Source: Adiantum capillus-veneris (lineage: Eukaryota > Streptophyta > Polypodiopsida > Polypodiales > Pteridaceae). From it: a stretch of DNA of 64,000 bases. The stretch spans positions 106,256,141 through 106,320,140 of the forward strand of contig CM043942.1 in assembly GCA_014529385.2 (NCBI GenBank). The letters run 5' to 3'. The notes under the pieces were generated by a model. That model had not been told where the DNA came from and made no database searches. It saw only the letters and a list, made by a program, of their open reading frames with translations. Every line of letters begins with the position of its first letter. Positions within the stretch are counted from its first letter, which is position 1. Of this stretch, positions 11,626-22,359 are shown piece after piece. The translations under genes and the position numbers were made by a program.

Positions 11626-12139
11626 TCAAATTGAAGTTTGAGTATTTGGATTGTACTCATGCTCTCCTAGCTTGTACTTCTCACAAAATTGCTCCCAAGA
11701 TAACTTTTCCCTTGTCAAATCAAAGAAGAATGATATTATTGCTTCTTTCAACACTCGATCTATTTTTAACTTCCAAGCCATCTCATCCATGTCCATTCTA
11801 TGAGGGGTATGCTTGCCCTTCTTTAGCAAGATTATTTTGTCCAGGATTGTATTTTGCAGCTCAAGAACTTCTCTACACTTGAGGCCTAAAATGCACCTGA
11901 ACAATGTAGGTGCTAGCGTTGTTGTGCCAGATGCTTGTCGAATTTGACCACCCTTCATAGTTAGAAATTTAGGATTTTCGTTGGAGCCCTCGTTGATTGT
12001 TTCTCCCTTCAAGCCTCGAGAATATTGTTTCATAATCTTGACCCAATTCTTCCATATCTCCTCATCACATCAAAGCAAATGTAAGTTTGTCTTGAAAAAT
12101 CCCTATTTGAAGTGTATGCTCTATGGTCTCAACAAAGAT
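11626..12139 (-). pseudogene. Unidentified gene, exon 2, left copy (frameshifted)
   Basis: On the minus strand a pyrimidine-rich stretch ending TTTTGCAG at 12,140 looks like a 3' splice site, and coding resumes at 12,139. The right copy (14,144-14,668) reads cleanly from the same point. This copy has one extra base soon after the splice site, so its long frame (135 codons, ending 11,626) begins only after the shift. I recognise no domain. The region is charged and helical-looking (EEIW..WVKIMKQYSRG, then WKLK.DRVLKEAIISFFFDL). A retroelement accessory protein or a host gene fragment are both possible. Confidence 0.45.
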
Positions 12140-12499
12140 CTGCAAAATTGAAAATTTCAACATCAATATTGACAAGGCACTAACTTGTTGGGTTGAGATG
12201 GATACTTAATAAGTTCAAGCCTGGCTAGATTGAATTGTTTCTTGATATGCTCACATACATCTATGCAAAGACCAAAATATATGGGTATATGTAAGTGGGG
12301 CTCAAACTTAAGTTCGAGCCCTGCTTGTTAGTGCTAGATTTTCATATGCAAGTGACACTAAATCTTAAGTTCAAACCTCACTACTATAAGTTCTAAATGA
12401 GCACATGGAGGGCCTGCTTGAGTCTATGATAGACTCTAGTTTACAAATAAATATTGATAAAAGACTCACATTCATGTTTTCAAAGAATCAAACAAGTAC
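12140..12499 (-). other. Putative 360-bp intron, left copy
   Basis: On the minus strand the coding frame reaches GGAAG and then GTACTTG (donor, 12,499), and ends at TTTTGCAG (acceptor, 12,140). Stops occupy the interval in all minus-strand frames that I followed. The same borders occur in the right copy (14,669-15,025, 357 bp). A 22-bp palindrome sits inside each. Confidence 0.5.
12299..12320. repeat. 22-bp palindrome copy 4
   Basis: GGCTCAAACTT followed by AAGTTCGAGCC, inside the putative intron. It is duplicated at 14,828-14,849. Confidence 0.8.
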
Positions 12500-13065
12500 C
12501 TTCCAAGACTCAAAGTCCTTCTTGGTTTGGTTGACACCATGTGGTGGCTTAGAAGGACAACCATTTGCATTCCATTGTGCTTGTGCTTGCATAAGTTGGT
12601 CAAGAAATATCTCCTTTTGCATTGACTTTGCAACAGATAGATTCACATCTTTGGAGATTTTGCGAGAGATCTTCGGTGGGCAATTGAGAATAATCTTTGA
12701 TTGTCTATATTTGAATTTTTGACGCAATTGAGGGGTAACCTTTGCAGCTTTTGCACCCCGCAAACGTTTTGAAACACTAATGGAGTGCTGTCTAGAGATG
12801 ATCCAATAATCAACATTGTGAACATCCTCTTTGGCAAGTTTGTCATGAGGATTTTTTTTGGAAGGATCACAAGGCATCAAAATCGCCAACATCTCCTCCT
12901 GCTTTGGTTCTTGAATGAAGTCTAAAGTCAAAATCCTGACCCAATCTAAATTCAATCTTCTGTACAAATAGTTTGATGGAGCAGGAAAACACCTTGTCAC
13001 GTCAATGCTAAACACTTCATTAATCCCAAAAGGATAGAATCCCTTCTTGATTTCTAAGGAGGTCA
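12500..13065 (-). pseudogene. Unidentified gene, exon 1 (weak ParB-like motif)
   Basis: The minus-strand frame is open for about 190 codons down to the donor at 12,500. It carries ILMPCDPSKKN, then DYWIISRQHSISVSKRL, then SRKISKDVNLSVAKSM and KKDFESWK. The QHS-x-S-x-x-K stretch after a hydrophobic YWII is reminiscent of ParB/sulfiredoxin-like GxxR/GQH motifs, but this is a weak impression. No start codon is assigned: the frame runs back to 13,213, overlapping a Ty3 protease remnant in another frame, so the true 5' end is lost or lies at a junction near 13,065. Confidence 0.4.
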
Positions 13066-13329
13066 GTGCCGGGAGATTAAAAAGGTCTCTTTGTCGACGT
13101 AGTTTTGGACATGAAGCCTCAATTTCCCAATCAAGGAAGTAATGGAGGCTTTTTTTTCCTTGAAAGCTCCAATGGAAGTCATTGTATCTCCCATCTTGAA
13201 AGCTTGTATGCACAATTTAGCGGCCAACTCCATTGATATGAAGTTGTGAGTAGAGTCAAGCTCAAAATAGATAAAGGAATCATGCTCCCTCACCTTACCC
13301 CAAGCTAGGAAAGGGATGATCCTTTGCAA
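13063..13329 (-). pseudogene. Ty3 retropepsin remnant
   Basis: The frame shows FELDSTHNFISMELAAKL, the D-S-x-H-N-F-I-S pattern of Ty3 proteases (canonically D-S-G-S/A-T-H-N-F-I; the glycine is not where expected). It continues to YVDKETFLIS and then loses similarity. It directly follows a CCHC gag remnant (13,305-13,856) in a different frame, and nothing like RT follows. Confidence 0.6.
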
Positions 13330-13856
13330 TGAGTATCCTCTTTTGGAGCTTCGACCGTGGAAGCTTTAGGAGTCTCATTGGATGCATTTCTTTTGGTGCA
13401 AGAACGATAACCATGTCCTTGATCCCCACACTTGAAACATTTATGGTCCTTGCAAAAAGCCTCTAGCTCTTCAAGAGAGAGTGTATTTTTACCTTTGTAA
13501 ACTCCTTTCTCCTTGATCTTGTTATTGTTGTTGTTGTTGGAGTTCCCTTGGGAAGAGTTTTGAGCATTGTTCTTCCCTCTTGATTCATTTCGTTCTTTGT
13601 TTTCCATGGGCTTAGCATTCCTTTTAGCCCCTTGTTGGAAATTGATGCACGAAGCAACCATAGTGTGGTGGATGACTTCGGTGATGGTCCTAGGCCTTTG
13701 AGAGTTGACAAACTTGGCCATTTCTTCAGGTAGTCCCACACAAAATTGTTGCTTTTGCTTCGCAAAGTCTATCTTTTGGAAGACTGTAGATTTGAGATGT
13801 AAATCCCAAAAAATTCCCACATACTTGTGGATAGACTCGTTGGGGAGTAGCTTCAA
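13305..13856 (-). pseudogene. Ty3 gag remnant with CCHC knuckle
   Basis: A 183-codon open stretch. The first third resembles the end of a retrotransposon gag domain (FAKQKQQFCVGLPEEMAKFV). An asparagine/lysine-rich linker and the zinc knuckle CFKCGDQGHGYRSC (CX2CX4HX4C) follow. Gag proteins bind RNA and form the particle. It lies downstream (on the minus strand) of an LTR and primer site at 15.5-16.9 kb, but a duplicated gene fragment lies between, so the parts may not belong to one intact element. Confidence 0.7.
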
Positions 13857-14143
13857 GCTTCACCATTGAGTGAACACTTTATCTTTGGCATCGCTTGCAA
13901 GAAATTACTTCATGATGGACACCCATAGAGTTTTCTATGTCTTTGGAGATTCACCATTTCCACAGAGGCTAGCACGCCATTTGTCGGGTAGTCTTTTGGA
14001 AGTGAATAGCTACATGACATAGCTTAGAGGATTTTGTTAAGCCCTCACTCCAAAGGCCACATCAAATCGTTGGATAATGGCCAAGACTTTGTCCGTAGCA
14101 CCAAAGGTGACATCATACGTGAGAAAAGAGATTCTCTTTAGGC

Positions 14144-14668
14144 TCAAATTGAAGTTTGAGTATTTGGATTGTACTCATGCTCTCCTAGCTTGTACTTCTC
14201 ACAAAATTTCTCCCAAGATAACTTTTCCCTTGTCAAATCAAAGAAGAATGATATTATTGCTTCTTTCAACACTCGATCTGTTTTTAACTTCCAAGCCATC
14301 TCATCCATGTCCATTCTATGAGGGGTATGCTTGCCCTTCTTTAGCAAGATGGTTTTGTCCAGGATTGCATTTTGCAGTTCAAGAACTTCTCTACACTTGA
14401 GGCTTAAAATGCACCTGAACAATGTAGGTGCTAGCGTTGTTGTGCCAGATGCTTGTCGAATTTGACCACCCTTAATAGTTAGAAATTTAGGATTTTCGTT
14501 GGAACCCTCGTCGATCGTTTCTCCCTTTGTATCTGGTAGCAAGCCTCGAGAATATTGTTTCATAATCTTGACCCAATTCTTCCATATCTCCTCATCACAT
14601 AAAAGCAAATGCAAGTTGGTCTTGACAAATCCCTTTTGAAGTGTATGCTCTATGGTCTCAACAAAGAT
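14144..14668 (-). pseudogene. Unidentified gene, exon 2, right copy (open)
   Basis: After the minus-strand acceptor at 14,669 (TTTTGCAG) a frame of about 174 codons is open to the stop at 14,144: IFVETIEHTLQKGFVKTNLH, then CDEEIWKNWVKIMKQ, then LTREKLSWEKFCEKYKLGEH. It matches the left copy at 11,626-12,139 but without the frameshift, so it is the better guide to the protein. No family is recognised. The gene is partial because exon 1 is cut at 15,166. Confidence 0.45.
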
Positions 14669-14827
14669 CTGCAAAATTGAAAATTTCAACATCAATATTG
14701 ACAAGGTACTAACTTGTGGGGTTGAGATGCATACTTAATAAGTTCAAGCCTGGCTAGATTGAATTGTTTCTTGATATGCTCACATACATCTATGCAAAGA
14801 CCAAAATACATGGGTATATGTAAGTGG

Positions 14828-14849
14828 GGCTCAAACTTAAGTTCGAGCC
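14828..14849. repeat. 22-bp palindrome copy 5
   Basis: Duplicate of copy 4, inside the second putative intron (14,669-15,025). Confidence 0.8.
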
Positions 14850-15025
14850 CTGCTTGTTAGTGCTAGATTTTCATATGCAAGTGACACTAAATCTTAAGTT
14901 CAAACCTCACTATAAGTTCTAAATGAGCACATGGAGGGCCTGCTTGAGTCTATGATAGACTCTAGTTTACAAATACATATTGATAAAAGACTCACATTCA
15001 TGTTTTCAAAGAATCAAACAAGTAC

Positions 15026-15166
15026 CTTCCAAGACTCAAAGTCCTTCTTGGTTTGGTTGACACCATGTGGTGGCTTAGAAGGACAACCATTTGCATTCCA
15101 TTGTGCTTGTGCTTGCATAAGTTGGTCAAGAAATGTCTCGTTTTGCATTGACTTTGCAACAGATAG
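15026..15166 (-). pseudogene. Unidentified gene, truncated exon 1, right copy
   Basis: The last 47 codons or so of the exon seen at 12,500-13,065, ending at the same GGAAG/GTACTTG donor. It is cut off at the repeat border 15,166. Confidence 0.5.
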
Positions 15167-15538
15167 AGTCTCTTTAACTTATATATATGCTACTTTGTGC
15201 TTTGGCAACTCAAAACTTTAGTTACTACACTTTTTTACTTTTGAAAATTAGCACTCAAGCAGCCATACCCGTGGTTTAGAGATTATTGATTGCAAAGAGT
15301 AGTGGAGAGGGTCTAACATTGCTCGGTTGACTATGGTTCCTGCTGAGCTTTCTAGTAGCTCAATAATGGTTAAGCCAAGGACAAGCCCCAAAAGACTCCA
15401 TATTAAGTCTATAGATCCCAATGTCAAACTAATTCCTTTTCAACCAAGATGATAAATCCCTGTCCCACTTACGCTCTTGCAATGAACATGTCCAACCTTA
15501 AGGACCTCTCTTCTCAAGCAAGAAAAGACAAACCAATA

Positions 15539-15550
15539 GCTCTGATACCA
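15539..15550 (-). other. Primer-binding site (initiator Met tRNA)
   Basis: On the minus strand this reads TGGTATCAGAGC, the classic site pairing with the 3' end of initiator methionine tRNA, one base after an LTR end (...CA at 15,552). It is used by copia elements and by many chromodomain Ty3 elements. Confidence 0.85.
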
Positions 15551-15551
15551 A

Positions 15552-16472
15552 TGCAATTGAATTGGACTAATAACATTGAGAGTAGAGGAATTAAGATGAT
15601 TGTAGTGAGGATTTATTTAGGAAAAATCATCATGAGCATAAGAAGAGTACTTGATGGTAGATAGAAAAATAACCATGATACCTAGTTAACCTGACATGAA
15701 CAATACTTGTAAAAGAGAGAGAAAATTAGAGAAAATGACAACATTTGAGAACCGGATTTACTTGGAGCCGGTGCCCCCTCCAAAAGGCTTTTGTATTATA
15801 TATTCTCCCATGAAGACAGACTTGGTACAATACATGCTTTGTGTTCCTTGAGACCTTTTTGATGCAAGGAAGATGGTAATATTCATGCACCATAATTATG
15901 CCTATAACTACCTTGCAAAAACATTAGCTTGTCCCCTGGCCTCAATCCCAAGACCTCAAACTCCTTCAAAGGTGGAGAGAGCTAGCAAAAAGTGAGGGAA
16001 GGGAAGAGGAAGAACAAGTAGTATACGAGAAAGAAATAGTCTTCTCACTTATCATTACTCTTAGAGCATAGCATAGTAATGGAGACGAAGAAGATGGAAA
16101 CCATTGCTTTGTTTATCACACAATGAGAGTGTGTGTGAGTGTGTGAGGGAGAGTCTATGCCCAAGCAAGCCTCCTCCTAGATTTGGTCGACCCCTCTTTC
16201 TAGCTCATGCTTGAACTTCATTGGCTCTTTCCAAGCCTAGCCAATCACAAGTTGAGGTCTTAACTAGAAATAGGGGTAGCATTTGGACAAGTTTACTCCT
16301 TTCCTCTTTGAGAGAGAGAGGTTGAATAATAATTGAATAATTAATTAATTAAACTTAATTATTATTGGACCTCTCTCAATGCCATCCAATAGGCTTTGGC
16401 ACACTATGAGGGCAACCTTGCTAGGGGCTTGACATGTGTTCTTTATGCCTCTTCTGGAAAGGCTTGCCTTGA

Positions 16473-16510
<38 letters not shown>

Positions 16511-16909
16511 TCTTTATCATGCCCCTACCTTTAGGGACCACCCCCTCCCTCCTTGTAGGGATCATGGTTCACTTGCACACCTTAAGCACCTTGGCCATCA
16601 AGCATGACAAGCACCTTAGTCATCAAGCATGACAAGAACCTCAAGAACCTTAGTCAGCTCAAGCACGACAAGCACCTCAAGAACCTTAGTCAGCTCAAGC
16701 ATGAAAAACACCTCAAGCACATGCCTAGATTACCCTAAGGTCTAAGGACTTTTAACACTTACCTTTGAAGGTCTTTAATGAAGCTATCCCTAAGGTTTTT
16801 TAAGATCCATTGTTTCCACATTGTTGTTCAGTAGACCATCTCCTTTTGAGCCCCTGTTGAGATGTAATCATCTCCTTTTTGGCTCCGTGCTGAGTTAGGT
16901 CTAACAACA
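15552..16909 (-). repeat. 5' LTR of a minus-strand retrotransposon
   Basis: The LTR end is fixed by the primer site (15,539-15,550). The other end is placed at ...CTAACAACA (16,909) because copia 1 sequence begins right after it and the minus strand there starts TGTTGTTAG. A TATA-like TATATAATAC lies on the minus strand near 15,800. No second copy was found, so the 3' LTR is deleted or too diverged. Short tandem and (TG)n repeats lie at 16,475-16,725. Confidence 0.6.
16580..16725. repeat. Short degenerate tandem repeats in LTR
   Basis: Repeats of CATCAAGCATGACAAGCACC and CTCAAGAACCTTAGTCAG, alternating in 24-40-bp units, inside the LTR at 15.55-16.91 kb. Confidence 0.7.
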
Positions 16910-16914
16910 CATAT

Positions 16915-18955
16915 GCATTTGCAAAAAATTAATATGGTTTCTTAAGTTTTCCGCTTCTTGAAGCACATGTCCAAACATGTTTGTGAAGGCTGTATTTTGG
17001 GTAAGATGTAGTGTTCAAAGTTTCCAAAGGATGGTTTTTTAAGGGCCACACATAGAGCTTGTGCATAATGATGTTTGTGGGCCCATGCAAACTCCATCCT
17101 TGGGCAATACCTTTACTTCATGACTTTCATCGATGATTACTCCAGGCATGCATGTGTGTATCCGCTTAAAGTGAAGTCCAAAGTGTTTCTGTGCTTCAAA
17201 AAATTTCTTGCTATGGCTAAAAATTCCTCAAAATATACTATGGACACCTTCCACTTAGATAAAGGGGGGGAGTATATGTCTCATGAACTTAATGCATTCT
17301 TGACTAATTGTGGGATAAAACACCAAGGTCCAACGCCATATATGCCTCTTCAAAATGGTGTTTCTGAGAAGAAAAATAGGTCACGTATGGAAATGGCATG
17401 ATGTATGGTCAAAAGTCTAGCTTTGCCACATTCGTTTTGGCTTGAGGCCGTCATGTGTGCCACTTATGTAGTTAATAAGTGTCCTACAAAAGCTTTGCAA
17501 TCTATGACTCCATACGAAGCATGGCATGATAGAAAGCCTTCTATTGAGAACATGCACATTTTTGGTTGTTTGGCTTATGCTTTGGTGCCACAACAACCGC
17601 AACACAAAAAATTGGATGACAAGGCTGTCAAATGTATTTTTGTTGGTTATAGTGCTGGAAAAAAAGGTTACATGTTGTACCATCTGCAAACAAAGCATAT
17701 CTTGGTTTCACGAGATGTTGTGTTTGTGGAAGATTTTGTTGAGACCTTGCTGTCATGTACAATAATGTCAGCTCACAAGATATTTATGACAATATGATGC
17801 CTCTTTTCACTGGTGGAAGTTTGAATGTAAATTCCAATGAGTCAAATGTACAACCTATGGGGTTTTTTGAAAATGTTAAAGATCAGCCTACTACTGATGT
17901 AGATGTACATGATGTACTTGATGAGGAAAGGGCTGAGAATGATTAGGCTAGAGGTATGCCAAAATGATTGGTGCATACTTTGCATGATAGTAAATTGGAT
18001 GCACCTTTGTCTAGTTGTACTTGTTCAAGTTCTCGCTATGCATCCTTGCATCAGATGGTTATGCTTTGGCTGTGTCTAGCTTATGTGATGTTGATGAACC
18101 TCTATCTTTTGATGAAGCACAAAATTCAAAGAATTGGATGGCTACCATGAAATCTGAATATGATGCACTTTAGAAAATGACACATGTACTTTATGTGATT
18201 TGCCTCCTGAAAAAAAGGCCATTGGTACAAAGTGTGTTTACAAGTTGAAATGCAAGCTGGATGGTTGATTGCTATAAGGCTTGACTTAGGGTTATGCACA
18301 ACAAAAAGGCATAAATTATGAAGAGAGTTTTTCTCCCACTTGTCGTATGACTATTGTGCATTTTCTATGTGCATTGGCAGCTCATTTTGGTTGGGATGTA
18401 CATTAGTTACACATTGTTATTAATTTCTTGAATGGTGACATATTTGAGGAAGTTTATGTAACACAACCTCACGATTTTGTCAAGAAAGGACAAGAGGATA
18501 AAGTGTGTAGATGTGAGAAAGCTTTGTATGGGTTGAAGCAATTTCCTCGTTCTTGGTATGAGAAAGCTAATACTCATTTGGTCAAATGGGGATTTTGTAA
18601 CAGTGTGCAAAGAAAGCACATTGTATATAAAGCATGAGGGTGATGTACTTCTCATTCTCGTTCTCTATGTGGATGATTTGTTGATTAGTGGACCAAATGG
18701 GAGACATATTGCTGAATTTAAGAGTGATTTTAATGCCACTTTTAAGACGAAACATTTGGGATGTTGCATCATTACTTGGGTATACAGCTTAAGCAGTGTG
18801 ATGGTGGTATTTCCTTATGTCAGAAAAGTTACATAGAGACATTGCTATGTAAGTTTGGACTTGAGGATTGCAAATCTATTGCCACGGAGTCTCCCATGGA
18901 AACATGTTTGAAAGTGAGTCTTCATGATGCTGATGATCTTGTCGATTTCACTCTT
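16915..18955 (+). pseudogene. Copia 1 pol: integrase and RT, decayed
   Basis: Pieces in shifting frames follow Ty1/copia order. Integrase: CEGC (GAG-pre/HHCC end), FIDDYSRHACVY, HLDKGGEYMSHEL and YMPLQNGVSE near 17,075-17,400; then FWLEAV..YVVNKCPTKAL and the KCIFVGYSAGKKGYM region to 17,760. Reverse transcriptase: FLNGDIFEEVYVTQPHDFV, CEKALYGLKQ and the catalytic YVDD (about 18,670). Many stops and frameshifts. The gag/protease end is absent, cut at 16,909 by the neighbouring LTR. Copia 2 at 55-60 kb is a close relative. Confidence 0.9.
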
Positions 18956-20533
18956 AATGATGCTCATGAAACTAAGCCTTCATGATGTTGGTGATCTTGT
19001 CGATGTTGATGCATGGTTTTTAGGACCCCTTCTGAAGAGATGCAATAAAGGCACAGTCAGTTTTTGGGGAGATGAGGATACCCTAGTCCAAGGGATCTCG
19101 AAAGAGAAGAAAAATCTACTTCACAAGCACCAAAGAGTAAAAAGTTCCATGGACAGAAGATACGTGGGAACGAGCTCTTATGCATGCCTACAACCTATAT
19201 CTTACAGAATAGCCCATTCTAGGTGTGAATTTCTAGTGAAATTTACACGAGGATGTTCGTGTGGACTCACAACACAGCATACTTCGTTTTCACTTTTTTA
19301 CCGACGGTAAACATTTTTTACCACAGTAAATATTTTTTACCTACAGTAAATATTTTTCACCTACATGGTAAATACAAATCACTTTTTACCTACAGTAACT
19401 TTTTTTACCCATGGTAAATATTTTTTACTGCACCATAAGTATTTGGTAGGTAACAGTTCACTGTTACTAGAAGCAGTGATTGGGCATCAACAATGCAGTT
19501 ACAGGAGGAGAAAAGGGGAAAATCTTATGGTAAAGGTGAGTCAATAGGGATAAAGACTTTTGAGTTGAAAAGAGACATGCCGATTTTTTCAAAGAACACA
19601 TGTCAAAAGAAGCCATGGTTGAGGATTTTTTGAGAATTTGATATTCAGGAGGACCCAACTGCCACCTCCCCCCCGCAGGTCCCCCCCTGACATGTGCAGA
19701 ACCTCCAGTTTCAACAGCCACCTTATCTGCTCTTAAATGCTGGTCAAGGCCTTATCCCCATGTGTCACAATCAGAAAAATTAGCATTTACCCTCCCCTCT
19801 CACATCACTCTAGAGAATATCTTGATGGTGACATATCAGGTGACCTCAATCTGTTGACCACCCTAAGCAAAAAGTAACCCCAATCAGCGGATTTAAGCAT
19901 GTTTATCCCTAATCCTAAACCCTCTCAGAAGGAGGCCTTCTCTCACTCAAAACCAACACTTTACCCACTTCACCAAGCAACGAAGCTATGACGACCTTGC
20001 TCACAACGAGGAGCTATGGATGGAGCTCTACTCTCTCTCCCTCTCTCTCTCTCCCTCTAGTATGCTACATTACTAGCCCTAAAACCTAAATAAGGAGTCT
20101 TCTCTCATGCTCCATGGCCACCATCCTCGCCATCATTCTCTAAGGTATTGATGTGTTGTTAGTAGGATCATACCTACTTGCTGGGTTGATTGTTTTTGAC
20201 AAGGGATTATGCCATCCTTGGCTTGCTTCTCTATATCCTTGTTATGTATGATCAGATGCCGTTGTATTGTTAAGCTGATGTCTTGTGTATATATATGCTA
20301 CATAAGGTCCCTAAGCTTCGTTTCTATGTGTTTTGCCATATGTTTTGATGCCATCATAATGTCAGAAGTCTCACTTGCCTATGTGCACTATGTGTGAGGT
20401 CCCTAAACCTCTTAATTTAGGGTGGTGCCCCCTTTGTTTTGTTCTTTGCTTGTTTGCATGAGGCGTGGTTTGTGGAGTGTGCATGAGTACAGAGGCCACC
20501 CGATTGCACTGCTCTTTTTCCCGCTATCAGATG
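18956..20533. mobile_element. 1,578-bp insertion in copia 1, 8-bp direct repeats
   Basis: The copia frame stops at TCACTCTT (18,948-18,955) and resumes at another TCACTCTT (20,534-20,541) followed by YQFDIGCLIYVCN, the next expected stretch. An 8-bp target duplication would fit a hAT-type element, but I see no clear terminal inverted repeats and no transposase. A 58-bp stretch of copia (about 18,921-18,978) is repeated just inside the left edge, so the left border could instead lie near 19,006. Confidence 0.45.
19296..19445. repeat. Tandem TTTTTTACC/AGTAAATA repeats
   Basis: About seven irregular units of 18-24 bp with core TTTTTTACC(T)ACAGTAAATA, with variants such as CGACGGTAAACA and CATGGTAAATA. 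Confidence 0.8.
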
Positions 20534-20610
20534 TCACTCTTTACCAATTTGATATTGGATGCCTTATTTATGTATGCAATGTGAGGCCGGATATTTAGTT
20601 TGCATTCTCA
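20534..20610 (+). pseudogene. Copia 1 pol, RT end
   Basis: Encodes YQFDIGCLIYVCNVRPDI then a stop. This is the RT/RNase H junction, where copia 2 has TIIGCLLYVCNTRPDIQFA. It continues at 20,868 after a small insertion. Confidence 0.75.
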
Positions 20611-20867
20611 GAGGTCATCCAATTTACTCGGGGGGTTCACTATGTGTAAAACTACCATATCACGTGCGTTCAAGACATGTTTATAAAACTTCTTATCTAT
20701 GAATTTTGTTAAGAATACAATGTACCCTTTTCTTTTAAAATCTGTAAGTTTTTTTCATATTTGAAAAAATAATGCCCTTCTGTATATATATTTCTGTAAG
20801 TTTCAAGAACTTTAAATACCCTTCTGTTGAACTCACGTGATAGGTTACATTTTTATTAGGTGACCTC
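20611..20867. mobile_element. 257-bp MITE-like insertion (GAGGTCA/TGACCTC ends)
   Basis: It interrupts copia 1 between the FAxSE and SLGKFMFSLGSK stretches. It begins GAGGTCA and ends TGACCTC, a 7-bp inverted repeat. A related copy lies at 44,763-44,950, sharing TTCACTATGT, ATCA(C/T)GTGCGTTCA and CCCTTCTGTTGAAC. It is too short to code; a non-autonomous DNA element is inferred. Confidence 0.5.
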
Positions 20868-21205
20868 CCTGGGAAAATTTATGTTTAGCCTAGGGTCTAA
20901 GCATGGTCAGGCTATCAAGAGGATTTTTTGCTACTTGAGTGGCACTTTACATCTTTGATTATTTTTTCCCAAGGGGGATCATTGCCGCCAGATTTACATG
21001 CTTTTTTGGACTCAGGTTGGGCTCATTGTTTTGACATGCAAGTGTCTACTAGTGGTTTTTGTTTCATGCTTGGTAGTTCATGTATCTCATGGTTGAGCAA
21101 GAAGTAACCTACTGTGGACAACGTGAGACAACCTTGTAGATCTTTTCACAAAGGCATTGTCTTGTGAGAAGTTCAAGGCTTTTCGTGAAGCTTTGGGCTT
21201 ACTCC
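20868..21205 (+). pseudogene. Copia 1 RNase H end
   Basis: In shifting frames it reads KFMFSLGSKHGQAIKRI, then DSGWAHCFD..VSTSGFCFMLGS, then DLFTKALSCEKFKAFREALG, the usual C terminus of copia pol. Several stops. Confidence 0.8.
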
Positions 21206-21277
21206 CCTTTGTAGTCCTCACAGGGAATGTCACTTCCCTATACTCTATGTGTCAGCTCTTGTTCACCGCATCACTCC

Positions 21278-21288
21278 CATGGGGGATT
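21278..21288 (+). other. Polypurine tract of copia 1
   Basis: ATGGGGGATT lies directly before the TGTTACC start of the LTR. Copia 2 has the equivalent tract beside its 3' LTR. Confidence 0.65.
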
Positions 21289-21510
21289 TGTTACCATATA
21301 CATGTGGTAGTGAACACACTTAGGACCGACAGGCATTGTTTCCCTCACTACCTAGAAGGTTTTTCCCCTTGTACATTGTATATATGCCCATCAATCTAGG
21401 GCTATCTTATCTTTCATCGCACACTTAGTAATACACTCTCTATTGTGTGCCTTGAGCTTTCATCATCTTCTCCAAGCTATTTGCATTTCCTTGTAACCCT
21501 AATTCCAACA
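21289..21510 (+). repeat. 3' LTR of copia 1 (222 bp)
   Basis: It begins TGTTACCATATACATG and ends TTCCAACA (TGTT/AACA inverted ends). It matches the 228- and 231-bp LTRs of copia 2 throughout, including the GTAATACACTCTCT stretch. The 5' LTR is missing. Confidence 0.85.
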
Positions 21511-21602
21511 ATTAGCTTGCCCAAGACATTTGACCGCTCCATCACGAATGATGGCCCATAAGTAGGACACGCATTGTGGACCAATGTGGAAAACCTTGCA
21601 TG
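21511..21602 (-). pseudogene. Short fragment related to CACTA transposase
   Basis: About 90 bp resembling 24,643-24,735, which lies inside the CACTA transposase. On the minus strand both read like H-N-(A/S)-C-P-T-(Y/C)-G followed by MER. It abuts the copia 1 LTR, so copia 1 may have inserted into a second CACTA copy. The fragment is too short to be sure. Confidence 0.4.

Positions 21603-22359
<757 letters not shown>

Larger units (their letters stand above)
11617..12640. repeat. Direct repeat, left copy (~1.02 kb)
   Basis: This stretch recurs at 14,135-15,166 with scattered substitutions and small indels, for example 12 extra bases near 14,528 in the right copy. The copies start about 2.52 kb apart, so a 2.5-kb unit (11,617-14,134) followed by a truncated second unit explains the layout. 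Confidence 0.9.
14135..15166. repeat. Direct repeat, right copy (~1.03 kb)
   Basis: Second copy of 11,617-12,640. Similarity stops abruptly at 15,166, after CAACAGATAG. The DNA left of its start (14,134) differs from that left of 11,617. Confidence 0.9.

Noticed and set aside
11617-15166. The two 1-kb direct repeats as LTRs of a short element
   Set aside because: They contain exon-like coding sequence, lack TG/CA ends, primer site and purine tract at their borders.
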